A stretch of 64,000 bases of DNA, taken from NCBI RefSeq assembly GCF_008001235.1, contig NZ_CP040751.1:3785501-3849500 (forward strand), given 5' to 3'. A program made the translations under genes and the position numbers. The DNA is from Salidesulfovibrio onnuriiensis (GTDB lineage: Bacteria > Desulfobacterota > Desulfovibrionia > Desulfovibrionales > Desulfovibrionaceae). Positions 27,245 to 35,523 of this stretch are shown here, in pieces (positions within the stretch are counted from its first letter, which is position 1; each line of letters starts with the position of its first letter). The notes under the pieces are model-generated. The model was given only the letters and a program-made list of their open reading frames with translations, was not told the DNA's origin and did not search any database.

Positions 27245-28684
27245 ATGAAATTCGACATCCTTCTCGTCCTGCCCGAACTGGCCCTGCTCCTGGTGGCGGC
27301 CCTGCTGTTCGTGACCACGCTCATGAGCCGCAAGAGCGAGGACTCCCTGAGCTGCACCGCCTGGCTTCCCGTCGGGGCCCTGGCCGTGCTCGGCGTTTCC
27401 CTGCTCTCCCTGGGCAGGGACGGAACCCTGTTCAGCGGCACCTACCGCGTGGACATGCTCTCGCAGTTCTTCAAGGCCGCCATTGCCGCCGGCTTCGTGA
27501 TCACCTCCATGCTGGTGCGCCGCAACGGCCAGGTCTCGGATAACGACCGTCCCGACTATCTCATGCTCCTGACCATCTCGGCCTGGGGGCTCATGCTCAT
27601 GTCGTCGGCCGTGGACCTGATCACCATCTACGTGGCCATGGAAATCTCCTCCTACAGCCTGTATGCGGCCATCCCGCTGCGGGCCCAGGACAAGCGCGCC
27701 GCCGAGGCGGGCATCAAGTACATCATGTTCGGGGCCCTGGCCACTGCGCTGGCCCTGTACGGCTATTCCTGGATCCTGGCCGGGCAGCACACCGGCATGA
27801 TCGCGGAACTGGCGGGCAAGGACTGGACCTGGGCGAGCTCGCCCCTGGCCTGCACCGGCCTGCTCCTGTTCCTGTGCGGCCTGTTCTTCAAGCTGGCCCT
27901 GTTCCCGTTCCACTTCTGGTGCCCGGACGTGTACCAGGGAACCGGCAACGAGACCGCCGCCTTCGCGGCCACCATGCCCAAGCTCGGCGCGGCCGCCGTG
28001 CTGGTGCGCCTGGCCGCCCTGCTGACCCCGGACCTGGAAATCACCCACGTCATCGCCGCCTTCACTGCCGTTTCCATGACGCTGGGCAACCTGAGCGCCC
28101 TGACACAGACCGACCTCAAGCGCATGCTCGGTTACTCTTCCGTGGCCCATGCCGGGTACCTGGGCCTGGGAATCGTCTCCGGAACCACGGGCGGGCTGGG
28201 CGCGGCGTCCTTCTACGCCCTGGTCTACCTGCTTATGAACCTGGCCTGCTTCTGGGTCGTCTGCCAGGTGGCCGAAGACGGGGAAAATCCGACCTATACC
28301 AGCCTCAACGGCCTGCACAAAAAAAGCCCGCTGCTGGCTTTCGTACTGGCCGTTGCCGCCTTTGCCCTGGTGGGCCTGCCGCCCACCGCCGGGTTCATGG
28401 GCAAGCTGTTCCTGCTCACCTCGGCGTGGGGCGCGGGATACGAATGGCTGGTTATCGTGGCCGTCCTGAACACGGCCATCGCCATATATTACTATCTGAG
28501 CCTGGTTCGGCACGCCTACACCGAACAATCCGAACAGACCGAACCGGCCGGAGAAACTTTCACCCTCGGCATGGGCCCGAGGCTGGCCGGGGCCGTCATG
28601 GCCCTGTCCATTCTATTGCTGGGGGTGGCGGCAAGTCCTGTCTATGATCTGGCCGTTCAGGCCGGGACCGGGCTGCTGCGCTAG
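27245..28684 (+). CDS. nuoN: complex I subunit N
   Basis: A membrane antiporter-like subunit (479 residues). Characteristic segments are AMEISSYSLYAAIPLRAQDKRAAEAGIKY and KLALFPFHFWCPDVYQGTGNETAAF, with the conserved Lys and His. It directly contacts NuoK in known structures. It is the last standard nuo gene; the operon appears to continue into the ferredoxin gene 20 bases downstream. Confidence 0.94.
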   Translation: MKFDILLVLPELALLLVAALLFVTTLMSRKSEDSLSCTAWLPVGALAVLGVSLLSLGRDGTLFSGTYRVDMLSQFFKAAIAAGFVITSMLVRRNGQVSDNDRPDYLMLLTISAWGLMLMSSAVDLITIYVAMEISSYSLYAAIPLRAQDKRAAEAGIKYIMFGALATALALYGYSWILAGQHTGMIAELAGKDWTWASSPLACTGLLLFLCGLFFKLALFPFHFWCPDVYQGTGNETAAFAATMPKLGAAAVLVRLAALLTPDLEITHVIAAFTAVSMTLGNLSALTQTDLKRMLGYSSVAHAGYLGLGIVSGTTGGLGAASFYALVYLLMNLACFWVVCQVAEDGENPTYTSLNGLHKKSPLLAFVLAVAAFALVGLPPTAGFMGKLFLLTSAWGAGYEWLVIVAVLNTAIAIYYYLSLVRHAYTEQSEQTEPAGETFTLGMGPRLAGAVMALSILLLGVAASPVYDLAVQAGTGLLR

Positions 28685-28704
28685 CTATGGAAGAGGAGGA
28701 GCTT

Positions 28705-29244
28705 ATGGCTGACTACGTCATAACTTTCAATCCGGATCGCTGCATCAGCTGCTATGCCTGCGAAACCAGCTGCGCCGCCAAGAACAACACCCCGGGCGAT
28801 GCCCGCCTGGGGCAGATGGTGGTCATAGGGCCGGTAAAACGTAAAAACCGACCGCGCTACCTGAACATGTACGTGACCTGTTTCCACTGCGCCAAGCCCT
28901 GGTGCGTCCAGGCCTGCCCCACCGGGGCCATGACCCGGCGCGAAGACGGCCTGGTCTACGTGGACAAGGCATTGTGCGTGGGTTGCAAGGCCTGCATGCA
29001 GGCCTGCCCCTGGCGCATCCCCCAGTGGGATTCCCAAGAGGGCAAGGCCATCAAGTGCGACCATTGCCGGGACCGGCTCGATGAAGGGCTTGAACCCGCC
29101 TGTGTGGAAGCATGCTGCGGCCATGCGCTGGAGTACCTGAAGGTGAACGAGGCCTCAGCAAAGGCCCGGACAGCCTACGTGGAAAAAGCGCTGCTGCATT
29201 CGGATGATCCCTATGCCGTCTTTGCGGCAACAACAAAATCGTAA
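28705..29244 (+). CDS. four-cluster ferredoxin-like protein, PhsB/DmsB type
   Basis: An electron-transfer protein (179 residues) with sixteen cysteines in four groups: CISCYACETSC, CFHCAKPWCVQACP, CVGCKACMQACP and a CDHC...CVEAC group. It should bind four [4Fe-4S] clusters, as in the iron-sulfur subunits of molybdopterin oxidoreductases. No signal peptide is present, so it is cytoplasmic. Start 28705 is preferred over an in-frame ATG at 28687 because AGGAGGAG lies just upstream of it. In this position it could feed electrons into NuoI or serve the orphan molybdoenzyme on the other side of the operon. Confidence 0.9.
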   Translation: MADYVITFNPDRCISCYACETSCAAKNNTPGDARLGQMVVIGPVKRKNRPRYLNMYVTCFHCAKPWCVQACPTGAMTRREDGLVYVDKALCVGCKACMQACPWRIPQWDSQEGKAIKCDHCRDRLDEGLEPACVEACCGHALEYLKVNEASAKARTAYVEKALLHSDDPYAVFAATTKS

Positions 29245-29270
29245 AACCTTTGAGGAAGAGGAGGAAGAGG

Positions 29271-30392
29271 ATGAGTAAACGGAGTATAACCATTGTGCTG
29301 GCCGCACTGGCTGCGGTCCTGCTGCTCCAGGAAAGTGCGATGGCAGGGCGCCTGGCGGACGCCATTGCCGAAGCCACGGCCGCGGGCAAGATCGACCCCA
29401 CGGCCGCCAAGGGCTACCTGGGCATCCCGGGCAGTCCGGACCTGAACATTGTCTACGGCCTGTTGTGGGCGGTCTGGGTAGGCTGGATCTTCTCCACGGT
29501 GGGCGCCTTCGGCGGCATCATGGCCGGGGTGGGACACATCACCATCTACGGCCTGGGCGACTACGCCAAGGGCTTCGGCAAATCCCTGAAGATGAACAAG
29601 GTGGTCACCGACTCCATCCGCGTGTCCAACCAGTGGCTGGTGGGTTGTTCCGCCGGGCTGTCTTCCTACAACTACTGGAAGATGGGCCGCCTGGTCGCCC
29701 CGCTGGGCATCGCCCTGGCCATCGGTTCCGTGGTCGGCTCCTGGCTCGTTCCGGCCCTGACCGCGGGCAAGGTCAACCTGAAGGAATACATCGGCTACTT
29801 CGGCCTGTTCGTGCTCTTCCTGGGTTGCTACCTGTTCTACGACACCACCCCGGCTGCCCAGCGCAGCAAGAAGGCCGCCAAGGAAGCGGCCAAGGCCTTT
29901 GAGGCCAGCGTTGCCTCGGGCGAGGAAAGCGCCGAAATGGGCGTGAAGGTCACCTCCTTCACCATGACCAAGTGCACCTTCACCTTCTACGGCGTTGAAT
30001 TCTCCTTCAACCCGCTGATCCCGGTTGTCGGCGGCTTCGTCATCGCGGCCCTGGCTTCGTTCCTGGGCGTGGGCGGCGGCTTCCTGCTGGTGCCGTTCCT
30101 CACCGCCGTGGCGGGCCTGCCCATGTACCTGGTGGCCGGTACCTCCGCAGCCGCGGTGTTCATCGGCATGGTCAACTCCATTGCCTCCTACATGCTGCTG
30201 CGCGGCACCCCGGTGGAATGGTCCCTGATCGGCGCGGAACTGGTGGGTATCGTGATCGGTTCCTTCATCGGCCCCCGCACCTCCAAGTACATCCCGGATG
30301 TCTGGCTGAAGCGCCTGTTCATCGTGCTCGCCGTCTACGTGGGCATGCGTTACACCCTCAAGGGCTTCTTCGGCATCAGCATCTGGCCCTAG
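29271..30392 (+). CDS. TauE/SafE-family membrane permease
   Basis: A membrane protein of 373 residues starting with a signal-like segment (ending AMAG). It has two halves of the TauE/SafE fold; the second half contains LASFLGVGGGFLLVPFLTAVAGLP, the glycine-rich family hallmark. These carriers move sulfur-containing organic anions, sulfite or related anions. A long soluble insert rich in Lys, Ala and Glu (around 190-225) separates the halves. It follows the ferredoxin by 26 bases with GAGGAAGAGG as ribosome site, so it may be in the same operon. Confidence 0.85.
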   Translation: MSKRSITIVLAALAAVLLLQESAMAGRLADAIAEATAAGKIDPTAAKGYLGIPGSPDLNIVYGLLWAVWVGWIFSTVGAFGGIMAGVGHITIYGLGDYAKGFGKSLKMNKVVTDSIRVSNQWLVGCSAGLSSYNYWKMGRLVAPLGIALAIGSVVGSWLVPALTAGKVNLKEYIGYFGLFVLFLGCYLFYDTTPAAQRSKKAAKEAAKAFEASVASGEESAEMGVKVTSFTMTKCTFTFYGVEFSFNPLIPVVGGFVIAALASFLGVGGGFLLVPFLTAVAGLPMYLVAGTSAAAVFIGMVNSIASYMLLRGTPVEWSLIGAELVGIVIGSFIGPRTSKYIPDVWLKRLFIVLAVYVGMRYTLKGFFGISIWP

Positions 30393-30406
30393 ACGCACGT
30401 TAAACC

Positions 30407-30437
30407 AAGGGGAGCCGCCATGGGGCGGCTCCCCCTT
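30407..30437 (+). other. intergenic hairpin
   Basis: GGGGAGCCGCC (30409-30419) pairs with GGCGGCTCCCC (30424-30434). There is no good T run, so it is more likely a partial terminator or mRNA-stability hairpin between the permease and the next gene than a strong stop. Confidence 0.6.
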
Positions 30438-30452
30438 CATACCGGAGATACA

Positions 30453-31085
30453 ATGACGGATTTGAGCGCCATATCCGCTTTCCTGGACCCCTACCTGATC
30501 TGGGCCTTTCGCGCGCCGGTGCACCCGGTGGCGGCCTTCGGCCTGGGCCTAGTCGTGGTGGCCCTCATGGCCACGGTCCTCGGGGAGCTGTGCATGGCCG
30601 CGGCCTATTTCGGCAACAAGGAGTCCTTTGCCAAGAGCAACCGGGAAATGGTCCGGAACAACAACATGTCCCTGCGCATGCTGGTGCGCAAGAACAAGGA
30701 AGGCTACAAGCTCCTGAACAAGGAGGCCAACGAGTATTTCGGCAAGAACTTCTTCTCGCGCATTGCCCTCTTCGCATCCTCGCTCTTCCCGGCCTTTTTC
30801 GTCATGGGCTGGATCGACCTTCGCTACGGAGACATCGAATTCATGCTGCCCTGGCTGGGAAAGGTAGGGCCCGGCTTCTTCTTCGTACCCACCTACATCG
30901 CGGTGCGCATCGCCTTTGCCAAGGCCCAGAAATACCTCCCCGTGTTCAAGACCATCCGCCGCAAGGTCCGCGAAAACGAGACCACGGACGAGGAGCTGCT
31001 CTCCTTCGACGACCTGAACAAGGAAGTCCAACAGGGGCAGGCGGCCCTCAAGAACAACGATTCCCGCGTTCCTGACGCGAGCTAG
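30453..31085 (+). CDS. membrane protein of unknown function
   Basis: A protein of 210 residues. There is one hydrophobic segment at about 22-48 and two more at about 100-120 and 135-155, separated by a Lys/Asn-rich soluble loop. The C-terminal 45 residues are charged and probably cytoplasmic. The start at 30453 is preferred over 30420 because of GGAG at good spacing and because the earlier ATG lies in the loop of the hairpin. It is last in the unit and is followed by a terminator. No family was recognised. Confidence 0.75.
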   Translation: MTDLSAISAFLDPYLIWAFRAPVHPVAAFGLGLVVVALMATVLGELCMAAAYFGNKESFAKSNREMVRNNNMSLRMLVRKNKEGYKLLNKEANEYFGKNFFSRIALFASSLFPAFFVMGWIDLRYGDIEFMLPWLGKVGPGFFFVPTYIAVRIAFAKAQKYLPVFKTIRRKVRENETTDEELLSFDDLNKEVQQGQAALKNNDSRVPDAS

Positions 31086-31103
31086 TACGTTCCATGCGAC
31101 AAC

Positions 31104-31136
31104 AAAAAGGCCGGGGCACACGCTCCGGCCTTTTTT
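31104..31136 (+). terminator. terminator, bidirectional
   Basis: AAAAAGGCCGG (31104-31114) pairs with CCGGCCTTTTT (31125-31135). T runs occur in both directions, serving the unit ending at 31085 and the convergent gene ending at 31156. Confidence 0.87.
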
Positions 31137-31155
31137 ATTCGAATAGTATGTGGCG

Positions 31156-32046
31156 CTAGGCCTGCTTGACCCCGCCGGTCTGGTCGTACATGAGACCGCA
31201 GCGCAGGTCGAAATGACGGTTGACGCTCATGGTCGGGCAGCAGGCGTTCTGGGCCACCCGCGCCACAGTGGACCCGAAGAAGGCCTCTTCCGGATCACGG
31301 GCCTTGGAGTGGTGGGCCATGATGATCAGGTCCGCGCTCTCATCCTGGGCCTCGGCCAGGATCTCGGCGGCGGTCCCGCCGTTGCGCACCACCATGGACA
31401 TGTTGGCGATGCCGTCCAGCCTCGGCAGGTATTCCTTTTCCAGACGGGCCCGGGCCTCGGCCTCGGAGGTTCCGGGGTCGGCCACGTTCAGCACGGTAAG
31501 CCCGGACTTGTAGTGGCGCGCCAGCTGCCCGCCATAACTCACGGCACAGTCGGCCTGCTCGGAGAAGTCCGTGGCCACCAGAATCCTGCTGAACAGCGGT
31601 TCCCGGCATTCCATTTCCTCGTGCACGATCATGACCGGGCAGCGGGCCTTCTGGCTCACACGCTCCAGGTTGCTGCCCTCCATGCCCCACATCATGGAAC
31701 GCCGCTTCTCGTTTTCCCGGGAATGCGGCCCCATGAGGATCAGGTCGCTTTTCCGGTTGCGCGCGAAACGCAGGATTTCACTGTGCGGCACGCCCGGGTG
31801 CACCACCACCTCGTAGTCGGACACGCCGGAAAGAATCCCGGAATAGGTCTTGATGATCTCATCCTTGAGCTTCTGAGCCTCTCCCGAGGCCTCGAGGCGT
31901 TCGATGGAGCCCCAGCCCTGTTCCATGCCCGGAACATGAAGCAAAAAAAGTTTGGCGTCGAAACGAGTCGTGAAGTCCGCCGCCAGCTTGACCGCGTTTT
32001 CATCAAGATTGCCGGTGGAGACCGCCACAATGATATCCTTGAACAT
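31156..32046 (-). CDS. tandem universal stress protein
   Basis: A protein of 296 residues with two UspA domains. The first begins MFKDIIVAVSTGNLDENAV and the second FSRILVATDFSEQADCAV. Each ends in a typical nucleotide-loop region; the first has LILMGPHSRENEKRR followed by VSQKARCPVMIV, and the second DLIIMAHHSKAR followed by VAQNACCPTMSV. The start at 32046 has AGGGGG upstream. The exact stress role cannot be read from the sequence. Confidence 0.88.
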   Translation of the reverse strand: MFKDIIVAVSTGNLDENAVKLAADFTTRFDAKLFLLHVPGMEQGWGSIERLEASGEAQKLKDEIIKTYSGILSGVSDYEVVVHPGVPHSEILRFARNRKSDLILMGPHSRENEKRRSMMWGMEGSNLERVSQKARCPVMIVHEEMECREPLFSRILVATDFSEQADCAVSYGGQLARHYKSGLTVLNVADPGTSEAEARARLEKEYLPRLDGIANMSMVVRNGGTAAEILAEAQDESADLIIMAHHSKARDPEEAFFGSTVARVAQNACCPTMSVNRHFDLRCGLMYDQTGGVKQA

Positions 32047-32203
32047 ACTCAACCCCCTATGGCCTGAATGGAATCGCCGGGTGCTTACCGTTGCTGCCGC
32101 CGGTATCGACAGGCATTGTCCAATAACCGCACAGTTCAGAGATAAATACACCATACGCCCTTTTTCCGACATGACCACCCGCAGTACGGAAAAATAACAC
32201 CCC

Positions 32204-32230
32204 AAAAAAAAGGACCGGCGAACCGGTCCT
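32204..32230 (-). terminator. terminator of the flavodoxin gene
   Basis: AGGACCGG (32211-32218) pairs with CCGGTCCT (32223-32230) around a CGAA loop. On the minus strand it is followed by eight Ts. It lies 28 bases after the flavodoxin stop. Confidence 0.87.
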
Positions 32231-32258
32231 GGCAAGGCATTTTGAGCAAAGGCGGCTG

Positions 32259-32702
<444 letters not shown>

Positions 32703-32741
32703 TCACTCCTTGGGAGTTTGAGGTTTTGATCCCCGCTTGTA

Positions 32742-32760
32742 TTTGATATTGAAAATCAAA
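32742..32760 (-). promoter_or_regulatory. Fur-like box upstream of flavodoxin
   Basis: TTTGATATTGAAAATCAAA is a 19-base imperfect palindrome (TTTGAT/ATCAAA arms) of the size and AT-rich character of a Fur operator. It lies 43 bases before the flavodoxin start, between it and the divergent transporter. Flavodoxin is a classical Fur target. Binding is inferred, not shown. Confidence 0.5.
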
Positions 32761-32841
32761 GTCAAGCAATGAGAATGAAAAAGCGCAACAAAAAGGCATC
32801 ACCGGCTGGCAAGAAACGCGACGGGGTGATATCCATGGGCC

Positions 32842-34266
32842 ATGATCCACTGGGCCATAGACAAGCGCTGGCTGCTCATCACCTTCGCCCTCGGGGCGCT
32901 GCTCCTGCTCATGCCGGTTCCCTCCGGGCTGGCCCCGTCTGGCTGGAGGGTGCTGGTCATGACCATCTGCGCCACGGTGCTGTTCATCAAGGAACCCATC
33001 CCCCTGCCGTCCGTGGCCCTGCTCATCATCCTGGGACAGGTCCTGCTGCTGGGGCTCGATTCCTCGGAGGTGGCTTCCAGCCTGATGAAGGACTCGGTGC
33101 TGTTCATCATGGGCTCGCTCATGCTGGCCGTGGCCCTGGTCAAGCAGCACCTGGACAAGCGGCTGGCCCTGGTCATCATTTCCGTAACCGGCGCAAACGC
33201 CTACCGCATCGCCCTGGGCCTTTCGGCCTTTTCCGGGTTCCTGGCCTCCTTTGTGGGCGAGCACACGGTGGCGGCCATGATGCTGCCCGTGGCCCTGACC
33301 CTGGTGCACCTTGCCGAGGAGGACGAGGAACGCCGCCGCAAGCTGGCCCTGCTCTTCCTCTTCTCCATTTCCTACGCCTGCTGCATGGCCGGTATCGGCA
33401 CGCCCTCGGGCGGGGCGCGCAACGCCATCATGATCGGCTACTGGAAGGATTTCTTCGTGGACCCGACCTACCCGGCCACCGACATATTCAACGTCAGCTA
33501 TACCCGCTGGATGGCCTTCGCCTACCCCATCTTCCTGGTGCAGCTCCCGCTCATGCACTTCATCCTCAGGAAAACCTGCAAGGTGCCCAAGGAAAACCTC
33601 GTCCACGCCGTACGCCAGCTTCGGGTGCAGGTGGGGCGCGAAGGCTCCATGCAGGGCCGCCACTACGCGGCCATCGGCCTGTTCACGTGCACCCTCTTCG
33701 CCTGGATCTTCTTTTCCTCCGAGCTGGGCATGGGAACCATTGCCGTGGCCGGCGCGGCCGCCTTCATGCTGGCCGGCCTGGTGCGCTGGGAGGACCTCAA
33801 TTCCGGCGTGAACTGGGGCGTCGTGCTGCTCTACGGCGCGGCCATCTCCCTGGGCCAGCAGATGCGCGAGACGGGCGCGGCCTCCTGGGTGGCGGCCAAG
33901 TCCCTGGAGCTGCTCTCCCCGGTGGGCCTGGGCACGGGCACGGGCCTGCTCATCGCCATCATGCTCCTGACCACGCTCCTGACCAACACCATGTCCAACG
34001 GCGCGGCCGTGGCCGTGCTCGGACCGGTGGTGCTGAGCATCGCCCTGGAGGCCGGTCTCAACCCGCTGGCCGCCGGATTCGTCACGGCCCTGGCGTCGTC
34101 GTTCGCCTATTTCACGGTCATCGGCACCCCGGCCAGCACCATCGTGCACGCCTCGGGCTACCTGCGCCCCGAGGACTTCCTGCGCGTGGGCTGGCGGCTG
34201 GCGCTCATGTCCTTTGCGGTGCTCATCCTGTTCGCAACCTTCTACTGGCCGCTGCTCGAAAGCTGA
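32842..34266 (+). CDS. DASS/SLC13-family anion symporter
   Basis: A membrane protein of 474 residues with about 11-12 helices in two inverted halves. The family signature is visible in GEHTVAAMMLPVALTL and in the second half NTMSNGAAVAVLGPV, which form the substrate and sodium site. CMAGIGTPSGGARNAI is the matching loop. Substrates in the family are dicarboxylates or sulfate; the choice cannot be made here, though sulfate would suit this organism. It is followed after 9 bases by a universal stress protein gene. Confidence 0.87.
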   Translation: MIHWAIDKRWLLITFALGALLLLMPVPSGLAPSGWRVLVMTICATVLFIKEPIPLPSVALLIILGQVLLLGLDSSEVASSLMKDSVLFIMGSLMLAVALVKQHLDKRLALVIISVTGANAYRIALGLSAFSGFLASFVGEHTVAAMMLPVALTLVHLAEEDEERRRKLALLFLFSISYACCMAGIGTPSGGARNAIMIGYWKDFFVDPTYPATDIFNVSYTRWMAFAYPIFLVQLPLMHFILRKTCKVPKENLVHAVRQLRVQVGREGSMQGRHYAAIGLFTCTLFAWIFFSSELGMGTIAVAGAAAFMLAGLVRWEDLNSGVNWGVVLLYGAAISLGQQMRETGAASWVAAKSLELLSPVGLGTGTGLLIAIMLLTTLLTNTMSNGAAVAVLGPVVLSIALEAGLNPLAAGFVTALASSFAYFTVIGTPASTIVHASGYLRPEDFLRVGWRLALMSFAVLILFATFYWPLLES

Positions 34267-34275
34267 GGAAAGAAC

Positions 34276-35166
34276 ATGAACCGGAAACTCAAGATACTCG
34301 TCAGCATCGGCGGCGGCCCCGAGGCCTACGAAGGCCTGGCCTTTGCCGCCCGGCTCAGCCACAAGGAATGCGCCGAGACCCATTTCCTGACCGTCCGCGA
34401 ACCGGACAGCGGCATGCGCACCGGCGGCATGGAAATGCGGGTGGCCCGCGAGCACGTGCTGGGTTGGGGCCTGGAGCTGCCCGGCATGCGGCGGCTCAAG
34501 AAGGCCCGCGACATCTTTGCCGAACTCGGGGAGATCCGGAAGGACAGCGCCGGGGAATGGGAGCACCGCACCCTTTCCGGCGACCCGGCCGGGGAATACG
34601 CGGTCACCTATGAAACGCCCTGCGGCGGCACCGTACACCTGCACCTGCGCACCGGAACCGACGTGCCCGGCCTGGTGGCCAACGAATGCGACCTCCTGGG
34701 CGCGTCCCTGGTCATCGTGGGCGCGCCCGGAGAACCTGCCTCCGGCCTGAAACGGCTGGTGGCGGGCCAGCCCCTGGCCTACCAGATCGCGGCCCGGGCC
34801 CCCTGCCCGGTGATCATCGCCCGCAAGCTGGAGGCCAGCCACGGCTTCCTGGCCATACTGGACGATTCGGACCAGTCCCTGATGCAGTTCGAACTGCTGG
34901 CGGAAATGGCCCGCGCCTGCGACACGCCGCTGACCCTGGCCTCCATGGCCGGCCCCAAGGTGCTGGACGCGGCCTGCAGGACCCTTCCCGAGGACTGCGC
35001 CACCCTGGAGCGGCGCATGGAGATCGAACCGGATGCCGACCAGATCATCGCGGCGGGAAAGGCCTATTCCCTGCTGGCCATTCCCACGCAGGAAGGTCGC
35101 TTCCGGGGCAGCCTGGCCGCCCAGGTGGCGGAAGGTTCCAGCCACTCGGTAATGGTCATGCGCTAG
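34276..35166 (+). CDS. universal-stress-protein-like protein
   Basis: A 296-residue protein. The first half resembles a UspA domain, beginning LKILVSIGGGPEAYEGLAFAA and containing SLVIVGAPG. The second half (from about 195, HGFLAILDDSDQSLMQFELLAEMA) is a weaker copy. It probably forms an operon with the DASS transporter, a pairing in which the Usp protein could regulate the transporter; this is inferred from adjacency. Confidence 0.75.
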   Translation: MNRKLKILVSIGGGPEAYEGLAFAARLSHKECAETHFLTVREPDSGMRTGGMEMRVAREHVLGWGLELPGMRRLKKARDIFAELGEIRKDSAGEWEHRTLSGDPAGEYAVTYETPCGGTVHLHLRTGTDVPGLVANECDLLGASLVIVGAPGEPASGLKRLVAGQPLAYQIAARAPCPVIIARKLEASHGFLAILDDSDQSLMQFELLAEMARACDTPLTLASMAGPKVLDAACRTLPEDCATLERRMEIEPDADQIIAAGKAYSLLAIPTQEGRFRGSLAAQVAEGSSHSVMVMR

Positions 35167-35239
35167 GGACCCTCTCGACGATTGACACCCGGGCCATTGT
35201 GCGGCAGAGAGATGTCATTCGAAAGAACAAGGAGTTTTG

Positions 35240-35305
35240 ATGTTCAGCCCGTTCATGGATCTTGTGTCCGAAGTTGCCGAAATCAAGGGCAATCGACAGG
35301 CTTAA
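35240..35305 (+). CDS. short ORF, 21 residues
   Basis: ATG at 35240 with AAGGAG at ideal spacing encodes a 21-residue peptide beginning MFSPFMDLVSEVAEIKG and ending at TAA 35303-35305. It is amphipathic. It lies between the universal stress protein gene and rsgA. The strong ribosome site argues that it is translated; there is no other evidence. It could be a leader peptide. Confidence 0.4.
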   Translation: MFSPFMDLVSEVAEIKGNRQA

Positions 35306-35442
35306 ACCGCTTTCCTCCGCGCTCCGGTGCGGACTTCCCAGGCTCGTCCCGGCCTGTCTGATTCGCGTTTCGCCCGAAACCGGTCTTTAGTTGCGCCCTT
35401 CATTTCCGCAACGCACTCACCATCGTCCATTCCCCGAAACCC
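35306..35442 (+). other. untranslated stretch before rsgA
   Basis: This part of the rsgA leader has no convincing gene. Short complementary segments are present, such as TTGCG/CGCAA (35391-35412), but no known RNA family was recognised. Confidence 0.4.
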
Positions 35443-35458
35443 ATGACGTTGTCATGGG
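35440..35458 (+). promoter_or_regulatory. hairpin enclosing the start of the short ORF upstream of rsgA
   Basis: CCCATGAC (35440-35447) pairs perfectly with GTCATGGG (35451-35458) around a GTT loop. The ATG of the short ORF at 35443 is buried in the stem, so opening of this hairpin could control its translation and that of rsgA. Confidence 0.5.
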
Positions 35459-35523
35459 CCGATATCGACATGAATCAGCCGGATCCTTTGGCCGGCCGAA
35501 ACACATATGGTGATGACACATGA
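35443..35523 (+). CDS. short ORF translationally coupled to rsgA
   Basis: A 26-residue ORF beginning MTLSWADIDMNQPDPLAG. Its stop codon TGA (35521-35523) overlaps the rsgA ATG as ATGA. Because rsgA has only a weak ribosome site of its own, translation of this ORF could deliver ribosomes to it. A second ATG at 35470 is an alternative start. Whether the peptide has its own function is unknown. Confidence 0.45.
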   Translation: MTLSWADIDMNQPDPLAGRNTYGDDT

